In this document: piece by piece, positions 21,665 to 27,793 of the stretch
How positions within the stretch are numbered: position 1 is the first letter of the stretch
Layout of the letters: the number at the start of each line of letters is the position of its first letter
Position numbers and translations under genes: made by a program
NCBI GenBank assembly: GCA_027056465.1
Contig: JALUKS010000107.1
Coordinates: 1 to 27,793 of the forward strand
Direction: 5' to 3'
DNA from: Sulfurimonas sp.
GTDB taxonomy: Bacteria > Campylobacterota > Campylobacteria > Campylobacterales > Sulfurimonadaceae
Length of the DNA: 27,793 nucleotides
The notes under the pieces: model-generated
What the model was told of the DNA's origin: nothing
Database searches by the model: none
The model's input: the letters and a program-made list of their open reading frames with translations, nothing else

Positions 21665-23563
21665 TTATGAATTTAACAAAGAGTTCTCAAAATAAATCAC
21701 CTGATTACGCCCAAGCTCTTTTGATTTATACATAGCAATATCAGCTTTTTTGAGCAACTCCATTTTATTATCTGCATCATCAGGATATACAACAACACCC
21801 ATACTTGTTGTTACATTCAATTCAATACCATCAAGAATCCAAGGCTTTCTAAAAAGTTCTATTGCCTTCTCTACCAAGGAGTGAAGATTTTTTTGCGTTA
21901 TATTTGTAAAAAGAAGAATAAATTCATCTCCACCAAGACGAGCAAATATATCTTCAACTCTTATATTTGGCAATACTCTTTGAGCGACTTCTTGAAGAAG
22001 TTTATCTCCAATATCATGACCATAAGTGTCGTTTACCTCTTTGAAATGATCTAAATCTAAAAAGAGCAGTGCAAACTTAGCATTGGTTCTTTTTGAGTTA
22101 GATATAAGCCTATCGAGTTCATTTTCGAAAGCAAATCTGTTAAGTATGCCTGTAAGTATATCTTTTGTGGCTAGTTCTTTATATCTTTGCTCACTCTTTG
22201 CAAGAGCAGACTGAGATTTTTGTTTGAGTTCTTCATACAGTCTCTTTATCTCTTGTTCGGAAGCTTCATCTGCTAAAATCAACTCCTCTAAATCATCCAT
22301 AAGAGTATTAAAACTTTCACCAAGTTCTTTAATCTCTAAAGGAGCATCTGTATCAACTCTCTCTTTTATCTCCCTATCTTTTGTAAGTATCAATATTTTA
22401 GATTTAAATTTTTCTATTGGTTGGACAATACTCTTTTTTGCTATAAACATTGTTATTAAAATTAAGAAAATTGTGGTTAGAAATATAGTTGTTATTACTT
22501 TTATAATTAAAGCGTGTATTTGTAATAAAGCATCTTTTTTCATAACAGTGATCTTCGACTCTATATCATCTACATATACCCCTGTTCCAATAATCCAACC
22601 CCATGGTTTAAATAATTTCACAAAAGATATTTTAGGCTGAGGATTTTTAAAACTTGGTTTAGCCCATAAGTATTTTACTATTCCTGAGCCATTGTCTTTA
22701 ACTACTTTTTCCATTTCATTAAACATATATATGCCATTAGTATCTTTCATAAAAGACAAATCTTTTCCATCAAAACTTGGGTCTATTGGATGCATAATCA
22801 TCTTTGGTTCTCTGTTCATTATCCAAAAATAACCACTTTTACCAAATCTAATTTCAGAAATAGTTTTGATAGCCTCTTTTTGTATATCTTTTGTTATATC
22901 TGACACATAAGCACCAGTACCAATTACCCAGTTATAGGGCTTAAATAACTTTACTAGAGATATTTTTTTACCATATACTTTTGATGAAGGAGTATAAAAA
23001 CTATAGCGTATAATTGCTTGATTACATTTACAATTTTTTAATGCATTAACCCCAAGCTCTACAAATGGAACTTTTGAACTATTTATAAATACTTTACCAT
23101 TAAATTCTGGTTTTATTGGATGCATAATCATTTTATAGTTCATGTTATTTATCCAAAAATAGCCATTTTTACCATATCTATGTGATTTCACAATAGCTTT
23201 TAGATACTTTTGTAACTCTTTTTTGGACATAATCTTGACATTTTTTTTATACTCTTTATTTAAAATATGAAACAAAGAGTTTGATTCTTCTGTCAAAGAG
23301 TATAATACGGCTTTTTCTGTTTCATCTTTAGAGCTTTTTTGATAAAAAGATTCAATAATTTTCATAGCAATAGCAACATCATTTTTTATCTCATTTTCTT
23401 TATTCGTATAAGCGTCACTTCTATATTTTTCTATATTTTTTTGTGTGAGATTTTGAATATTTATAACTGACTCGACAGTAACTATAAGAGTAATGGCAAT
23501 AATGGTAAAGAGAATTATTAATTGTATTCTCATTTTAATGGATAGATTTTTTAGTGTATGCAT
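21665..23563 (-). CDS. Double-Cache, HAMP, GGDEF diguanylate cyclase
   Basis: From ATG at 23563 the protein has 632 residues: membrane helix 1 (about 12-33), a periplasmic part with two Cache_2-type modules (about 128-222 and 238-332, each with GYFWI, MIMHPI and a WxIGTGxYV end), membrane helix 2 (about 351-373), HAMP (374-428), a coiled coil to 465 and a GGDEF domain with GGDEF at 544-548 and inhibitory-site RVED at 535-538. It is therefore a transmembrane sensor that makes c-di-GMP; the Cache ligand is likely a small organic acid or similar but is unknown. An in-frame upstream ATG at 23614 would add 17 residues, but it precedes the -10 box, so the shorter start is chosen. The ribosome-binding site is weak. 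Confidence 0.94.
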   Translation of the reverse strand: MHTLKNLSIKMRIQLIILFTIIAITLIVTVESVINIQNLTQKNIEKYRSDAYTNKENEIKNDVAIAMKIIESFYQKSSKDETEKAVLYSLTEESNSLFHILNKEYKKNVKIMSKKELQKYLKAIVKSHRYGKNGYFWINNMNYKMIMHPIKPEFNGKVFINSSKVPFVELGVNALKNCKCNQAIIRYSFYTPSSKVYGKKISLVKLFKPYNWVIGTGAYVSDITKDIQKEAIKTISEIRFGKSGYFWIMNREPKMIMHPIDPSFDGKDLSFMKDTNGIYMFNEMEKVVKDNGSGIVKYLWAKPSFKNPQPKISFVKLFKPWGWIIGTGVYVDDIESKITVMKKDALLQIHALIIKVITTIFLTTIFLILITMFIAKKSIVQPIEKFKSKILILTKDREIKERVDTDAPLEIKELGESFNTLMDDLEELILADEASEQEIKRLYEELKQKSQSALAKSEQRYKELATKDILTGILNRFAFENELDRLISNSKRTNAKFALLFLDLDHFKEVNDTYGHDIGDKLLQEVAQRVLPNIRVEDIFARLGGDEFILLFTNITQKNLHSLVEKAIELFRKPWILDGIELNVTTSMGVVVYPDDADNKMELLKKADIAMYKSKELGRNQVIYFENSLLNS

Positions 23564-23597
23564 TTTATCTTTTATCTTTATATTTTTAGTATGCCTA

Positions 23598-23612
23598 ATT
23601 ATACCCCCCCCC
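23598..23612 (-). promoter_or_regulatory. Promoter with poly-G(9) tract touching the -10 box
   Basis: On the minus strand nine G (23604-23612) run directly into TATAAT (23598-23603), about 35 bases before the diguanylate cyclase ATG at 23563. The G-run occupies the spacer between the -10 and any -35 element, so slipped-strand changes would alter spacer length. Campylobacterota often use poly-G/C tracts for phase variation. Confidence 0.6.
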
Positions 23613-23764
23613 ATTCAAAAATTAGCTTAAAGTCTTTTTTTAAGGCTTAATGAAATATTCTGTTCTTAAAAAGAATAAAATTTCAGTACTTCAGGGGCTT
23701 GAGTATGCTTTAGCTGGAAAAGTTTATGTTCCTTTGCTCGCTGGGTTCTGAATGGTTACGAAAA

Positions 23765-23782
23765 TTGGAATAATAAATGCTA
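23765..23782 (+). promoter_or_regulatory. Sigma-54 promoter of the fliK-flgD-flgE' operon
   Basis: TTGGAATAATAAATGCTA has GG at 23767-23768 and GC at 23779-23780 with exactly ten bases between, the -24/-12 layout of RpoN promoters. The predicted start is near 23792, about 38 bases before fliK. Hook genes are RpoN-dependent in Helicobacter and Campylobacter. Confidence 0.75.
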
Positions 23783-23830
23783 ACTTTCATTTAAAATCCC
23801 TCTATTAGATGGAAACTCAAGGAGTAGCAG

Positions 23831-25267
23831 ATGATAACTATAGAGAGTAAACCTCAAAGTTCATCCTCCATAAGCGATATAAGTGCTAAAGAAGAGTCTC
23901 CTGTAGTTGGTCTCTCTTTTGGTGAGCTCTTGCGGGGCGTATCTAAAGAGAGTGATACTGAAGTCGTACAAAATGGTACGCTTATCCTTGCACTTGAAAA
24001 GGATGCACCACTTGCCGATACAAAAACAGCTTCAAAAAAAGATATTTTACTCGGATTTCTTAAAGGCGAGCAAAAAGAGGATACACTCCCAAATGAGTTG
24101 AATCCAGAACTGAGTGAAAATCTCTCACCTAGGGAGTTGAAGAGTCTTATCATAGATGCAAAGAACTTTCTTCGAGATAAGATAGTTAGCAGTGATGGCT
24201 TTAAAAAGTCAGAAATTGCAGCACTCCCAAAAACACTCAAAGGTCTTACTCAGGTTGCAAAAAAGTTTGGAATCGATGTGAGTACAATCACACTTGAAGA
24301 AGTAAAACCTCAGACTAAAACAACTTCAAAAATAGCTCTGAAAATAGATGAGAGTGCACTACAAATCCCAGAGACCCTAGAGCCAGTAAAACTTGTACCT
24401 AAAAAACTAAAAGTAGATGTAAAACAGCAAGTAGTTGATACTAATGATACGGTCTTAGGAGATGTAAAAAGAGATGTAAAAGTCTCTGCAACTCCCAAAG
24501 AACTAAAAAATACACCACTTTTTAAGGCACAGGTAAGTAGTGAACCTACAACAGAACAAATTGTAAATGCAAAGATAAACCGTGTAGATATAAAAACACC
24601 AAAAATAAAAGCAGATGATACACTGAAAATGCTCCTTCGTGGAGATAAGACAAGCAAAAAAGAGATTGGCTTTACAGCAGACCTCTCTGTAACAACTGCT
24701 AGAGTGATAGCACCTCAAGCAACAACAAATAGAAGTAAAAACTTAGAGTCTCTCCTACATGGTGATACTTTAGATGCTGCAACATCTCAAAAAGTAGATG
24801 GATTGAATATCCCAAAAGCAGATAGCTTTGAAGTGAAACTCAATGAAGCAAAACAGATGACAAAATATCTTTCACAAGATGTTAAAACTGCTATTGAAGA
24901 TTATAAGTCACCATTTACGAGAATCAAAGTACAACTTAATCCACAAAGACTTGGTGAGGTAGATTTGACTATAGTTCAACGCGGTAAAAATCTACATATA
25001 AATCTTAGCTCAAATAATGCCGCAATAAACACTTTAGCATTAAACGCCAATGACTTAAAAGTGCAACTTACAAATAATGGAATAAATAATGCTACATTAA
25101 ACTTTAATAACAACTCACAGAGCTCAGAACAGGGTAGTTTTGGGCAACAACAGCAGAACTCTCAACATGGAAGAGAAGCTAAAGATCAGTATAACTACTT
25201 CGATAATGAAGAGAAAAATGAAGAGGTTTTAAACTCTTTGGAAATTGTAGTTCCAAACTACGCATAA
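23831..25267 (+). CDS. fliK: Flagellar hook-length control protein FliK
   Basis: FliK is the exported molecular ruler that sets hook length and triggers the substrate switch to filament proteins. The 478-residue protein has a long, low-complexity, Lys/Thr/Val-rich N-terminal and middle part (ruler region, exported) and the conserved C-terminal Flg_hook domain at about 360-425, with PFTRIKVQLNPQRLGEVDLT and repeated N/L-rich strands after it, then a Gln/Asn-rich tail. Sequence outside the C-terminal domain is not conserved in the family, so the context matters: flgD and flgE' follow, as in H. pylori HP0906-HP0908. A sigma-54 promoter and AAGGAG ribosome-binding site precede it. Confidence 0.9.
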   Translation: MITIESKPQSSSSISDISAKEESPVVGLSFGELLRGVSKESDTEVVQNGTLILALEKDAPLADTKTASKKDILLGFLKGEQKEDTLPNELNPELSENLSPRELKSLIIDAKNFLRDKIVSSDGFKKSEIAALPKTLKGLTQVAKKFGIDVSTITLEEVKPQTKTTSKIALKIDESALQIPETLEPVKLVPKKLKVDVKQQVVDTNDTVLGDVKRDVKVSATPKELKNTPLFKAQVSSEPTTEQIVNAKINRVDIKTPKIKADDTLKMLLRGDKTSKKEIGFTADLSVTTARVIAPQATTNRSKNLESLLHGDTLDAATSQKVDGLNIPKADSFEVKLNEAKQMTKYLSQDVKTAIEDYKSPFTRIKVQLNPQRLGEVDLTIVQRGKNLHINLSSNNAAINTLALNANDLKVQLTNNGINNATLNFNNNSQSSEQGSFGQQQQNSQHGREAKDQYNYFDNEEKNEEVLNSLEIVVPNYA

Positions 25268-25278
25268 AAGGATAAATA

Positions 25279-25944
25279 ATGGCAATCAATTCAATCGGAC
25301 AAGATAGTTCTGTTTATGGGGACTATACAACAACAACGCAGACAGAAGATAAAACAAGTTTAAGTAATGATGACTTTATGACACTACTCCTGGTGGAGTT
25401 ACAAAATCAAGATCCAACTGACCCAACAGATACAGAAACAATTCTAACACAAACATCACAACTTGCATCCTTAGAGTCCTCAGATAACACAAATACTGCA
25501 TTATCAGACTTATCTACATCCTTAGCAGCCTCAAGTGACTTTGGAGCTATATCGGCAATAGGAAAAACTGCGGATTTAGGAAGTAATGCTATTTCATATA
25601 CTAAGGGAGAAGATGCAACTTTTGATCTCTATTTTCCATCAGATGTAGCTTCTGGAGATATAGAGATATTGGACTCAAATGGGAATACATTAAAAACAAT
25701 ATCGGCAGATAGTGGTGATGCAGGTGTTTATACTTACACTTGGGATGGAAAAGATACAGCAGGAAATGAGGTGGATGAAGGTATCTACTATGTAACAGCC
25801 TCTTATACTGATGCAGCTGGGGAAGACCTTACTACGAGACTTGGGACATATCCTATTGAATCTATTAAGTTTGATAATGGTTCGACATATGCGAAAGTAG
25901 CTTCGGGGTATGTTGCCCTAGAAGATATAGCTGAAATATACTAG
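25279..25944 (+). CDS. flgD: Flagellar hook-capping protein FlgD
   Basis: FlgD forms the cap under which hook subunits assemble and is later removed. The 221-residue protein has the conserved N-terminal part LSNDDFMTLLLVELQNQDPTDPTD (read from residue 29) and QLASLESSDN near 64, then a tudor/FnIII-like C-terminal region with VYTYTWDGKDTAGNEVDEGIYYV near 150-172, typical of FlgD. It starts 11 bases after fliK with AAAGGA as ribosome-binding site and ends 15 bases before the flgE' gene. Confidence 0.96.
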   Translation: MAINSIGQDSSVYGDYTTTTQTEDKTSLSNDDFMTLLLVELQNQDPTDPTDTETILTQTSQLASLESSDNTNTALSDLSTSLAASSDFGAISAIGKTADLGSNAISYTKGEDATFDLYFPSDVASGDIEILDSNGNTLKTISADSGDAGVYTYTWDGKDTAGNEVDEGIYYVTASYTDAAGEDLTTRLGTYPIESIKFDNGSTYAKVASGYVALEDIAEIY

Positions 25945-25959
25945 CGGAGGTAGAGAGTC

Positions 25960-27222
25960 ATGATGCAAGCATATTATACAGGAATTAGTGGGATGCAGAC
26001 AAGCTCTTATGGTATTGATGTTGTATCAGACAACCTTGCGAATGTAAGTACAACAGGTTTTCGAGGTTCTAATTATGAGTTTTCTTCCCTTTTAGAAGGT
26101 GCTCTCTCAGCAACTGATGGGAGTGCTACATCAGACTCTATAGGAATGGGTTCCGTGTTGCAAGCAACACCCATGATGGAAGGTTCTGGTTCTTATACTA
26201 ATACAGACCGAAATACGGATTTGGCTATTATAGGAGATGGTTGGTTCGGTGTTGAAAATAATGGAGATGTAGCATATACGAGAGATGGTGCTTTTGGTTT
26301 TGATAGTAACTCTAATTTAGTTTCTAATGAAGGGGAGTATGTTTTAGGGACTATGGGAGGTAATATTAGTGATGATAATATACTGACAAAGCAACTTGAC
26401 AGTGTAGCATTAAGTAATGTGGATCAACAAGATAAATTACGTTTTCCAGATACACTCTATTGTCCCTCTCAGGCAACAACAACAGCAGAATTTTCAGGAA
26501 ATATAGGGTCTGTTAATGATGGAGAAGTCCGTAGTATGAGCACAAAAGTTGTCGATGCTAATGGTGTAAATAATGAACTACGATTAGATTTTCAAGCTCT
26601 TGACCCTCAGCCCTCTTCCGGATCTCAGTGGAGTGTAACAGCGACTACAAGCTCTTTAGATGGAGAGACTATTTATGCCACTGAGAGCGGCGTTGTCTCC
26701 TTTGATGAACAGGGTACCTTAAGCTCAAGTACATTAACAAGTATTGATAATAATGGATCTGCCGTATCTATAGACTTAGGCTCAAACTTTGATGGTATAG
26801 TCTCTTTAACTAATACAGGAATCACTACATCTACAAGTGTTGATGGTTTTACTGGTGGAGATCTTATAGGCTATGATATTAATCAAGATGGTGAAGTTGT
26901 AGCCTCTTTTGATAATGGACAACAGAGTTCTGTTGGGCAGGTTGCTGTTTATCATTTTCAAAATGATCAAGGACTTGATCGTCTCTCTGGAACACAGTTT
27001 ACTACATCTTCAAATAGCGGTAAAGCTATGTTTTATCAAGATACAGCGGGTAATAATGTCATTGGAACAACATTAAGTTCAAATCAACTTGAAGGTTCAA
27101 ATGTTGATATGACTTATGGTCTTACTGATTTAATTATATTGCAACGCTCTTATGATGCAAACTCAAAATCAATTACTACTGCAGATGAGATGTTACAAAA
27201 AGCACTGGATATGAGTGCTTAA
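25960..27222 (+). CDS. FlgE-like flagellar hook protein (flgE' type)
   Basis: A 420-residue protein of the flagellar rod/hook family. The N-terminal D0 helix (YYTGISGMQTSSYGIDVVSDN, then LANVSTTGFRGS) and C-terminal D0 helix (MTYGLTDLIILQRSYDANSK) flank beta-rich middle domains; TRDGAFGFDSN at about 107 is the usual hook motif. It is much shorter than the true Campylobacterota hook protein (over 700 residues), and its place after fliK-flgD matches H. pylori HP0908 (flgE'). It could form part of the hook-proximal structure or act as a hook variant; its exact role is not settled by sequence. The second ATG of ATGATG is an equally good start. Confidence 0.9.
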   Translation: MMQAYYTGISGMQTSSYGIDVVSDNLANVSTTGFRGSNYEFSSLLEGALSATDGSATSDSIGMGSVLQATPMMEGSGSYTNTDRNTDLAIIGDGWFGVENNGDVAYTRDGAFGFDSNSNLVSNEGEYVLGTMGGNISDDNILTKQLDSVALSNVDQQDKLRFPDTLYCPSQATTTAEFSGNIGSVNDGEVRSMSTKVVDANGVNNELRLDFQALDPQPSSGSQWSVTATTSSLDGETIYATESGVVSFDEQGTLSSSTLTSIDNNGSAVSIDLGSNFDGIVSLTNTGITTSTSVDGFTGGDLIGYDINQDGEVVASFDNGQQSSVGQVAVYHFQNDQGLDRLSGTQFTTSSNSGKAMFYQDTAGNNVIGTTLSSNQLEGSNVDMTYGLTDLIILQRSYDANSKSITTADEMLQKALDMSA

Positions 27223-27224
27223 AA

Positions 27225-27242
27225 TTGGAATAGAAATTGCTT
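27225..27242 (+). promoter_or_regulatory. Sigma-54 promoter of the second flgE
   Basis: TTGGAATAGAAATTGCTT has GG at 27227-27228 and GC at 27239-27240, again ten bases apart, and fits the RpoN consensus (TTGGAA...TTGCTT) very well. It starts three bases after the flgE' stop and lies about 60 bases before the flgE ATG. Confidence 0.85.
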
Positions 27243-27303
27243 AATAATTTCTACTATTAGAAGCTATTTTACAACTTAAGCAAGATAGCATAAAGGATTT
27301 AAA

Positions 27304-27793
27304 ATGTTAAGATCATTATCTTCAGGTGTGACCGGTTTACAATCACACCAAGTAGCAATGGATGTCGAGTCAGATAATATTGCGAATGTAAATACAACAG
27401 GTTTTAAATATTCACGTGCAAATTTTTCAAATCTTCTTGCACAAACAAGTTCTATAGCAACTGCACCACAAGGACAGATTGGTGGTAAAAATCCCGTACA
27501 AGTAGGGCTTGGGACAACATCAAATTCAACAACACGAATCTTTTCACAAGGTTCTATACAAAATACTGATAAAAACACAGATATGGCGATACAGGGAGAT
27601 GGATTTTTTATAGTCTCTCCTGATGGTGGAAATACCTATAAATATACTCGTGATGGAGATTTTAAATTCGATGCAGGTGGAAATTTTGTCAATAATGGTG
27701 GTTTTATTGCACAAGGATGGAATCTTGATCCAGTGACAAATAAAGTAGATTCGACTGGACCTGTGGAAAATATTAATATTGCACCAGGTTTAA
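27304..27793 (+). CDS. flgE: Flagellar hook protein FlgE (truncated by window edge)
   Basis: The frame is open from ATG at 27304 to the window end (163 codons). The N-terminus (MLRSLSSGVTGLQSHQVAMD, then NIANVNTTGFKYSRANFSN) is the characteristic D0/D1 part of the major hook protein FlgE of Campylobacterota, followed by SIQNTDKNTDMAIQGDGFF near 91-109, YTRDGDFKFDAGGNFVNNGG and QGWN, as in H. pylori HP0870 and C. jejuni FlgE. AAAGGA is the ribosome-binding site. It has its own sigma-54 promoter and is distinct from the flgE' gene just upstream. The rest of the protein is outside the window. Confidence 0.96.
   Translation, partial: MLRSLSSGVTGLQSHQVAMDVESDNIANVNTTGFKYSRANFSNLLAQTSSIATAPQGQIGGKNPVQVGLGTTSNSTTRIFSQGSIQNTDKNTDMAIQGDGFFIVSPDGGNTYKYTRDGDFKFDAGGNFVNNGGFIAQGWNLDPVTNKVDSTGPVENINIAPGL

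Noticed and set aside
23564..23614. Upstream in-frame ATG extension of the Cache-GGDEF protein (MGGG...)
   Set aside because: The added codons contain the poly-G tract and the -10 box, so the messenger RNA would begin after that ATG.
23854..24240. Minus-strand 128-residue ORF in fliK
   Set aside because: Antisense of the FliK low-complexity region; no ribosome-binding site or family features.

Overview
The window looks like a chromosomal segment of a Campylobacterota (epsilonproteobacterial) chemolithotroph, most likely Sulfurimonas or a close relative. The reasons are the low GC content, the TATAAT/TAAAAT-type -10 boxes without clear -35 boxes, the futalosine-pathway gene mqnD next to fliQ and murB, the recA-eno-FtsB-like-AMIN gene order, an H. 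pylori-like fliK-flgD-flgE' block, sigma-54 promoters before flagellar genes, and many c-di-GMP genes. The genus is inferred from gene content, not from a database search.

Layout. Positions 1-1226 (-) hold a ClC chloride channel/transporter cut by the window edge, divergent from a short NFACT/RqcH-like ribosome-quality-control gene and a small acidic protein; an outer-membrane porin (-) follows. Positions 4386-8913 (+) form a housekeeping run, cdsA - dxr - tsaD, into which an ORF6N-domain gene and an orphan C5 DNA methyltransferase are fitted with near-zero spacing. A possible 22-residue hydrophobic peptide lies just before tsaD. An Rpn/PD-(D/E)XK nuclease with a 24-bp in-frame tandem repeat, thiol peroxidase tpx and a TIGR04219-like outer-membrane protein come next, with an inverted-repeat element between the last two. 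The operon mqnD-fliQ-murB runs on the minus strand (11604-13533).

recA and eno (13675-16306) are separated by about 330 bases that contain no gene but hold a large nested inverted-repeat element. Downstream of eno is a cell-envelope cluster (FtsB/DivIC-like, AMIN domain, Bax-like glucosaminidase), then tRNA-Ser(GGA) on the minus strand.

Positions 18252-21283 (-) encode the most interesting system: a compact three-gene partner-switch operon. It has a STAS protein with RsbR-like phospho-threonine positions, a fusion of an RsbT-like kinase to an RsbX/SpoIIE-like phosphatase, and a PAS-GGDEF-EAL protein. It looks like a minimal stressosome-type switch wired to c-di-GMP instead of a sigma factor. 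Next to it (21665-23563, -) is a double-Cache HAMP diguanylate cyclase whose promoter carries a nine-base poly-G tract against the -10 box, a candidate phase-variation switch. The window ends with a sigma-54-driven hook operon fliK-flgD-flgE' and, behind its own sigma-54 promoter, the start of a second flgE.
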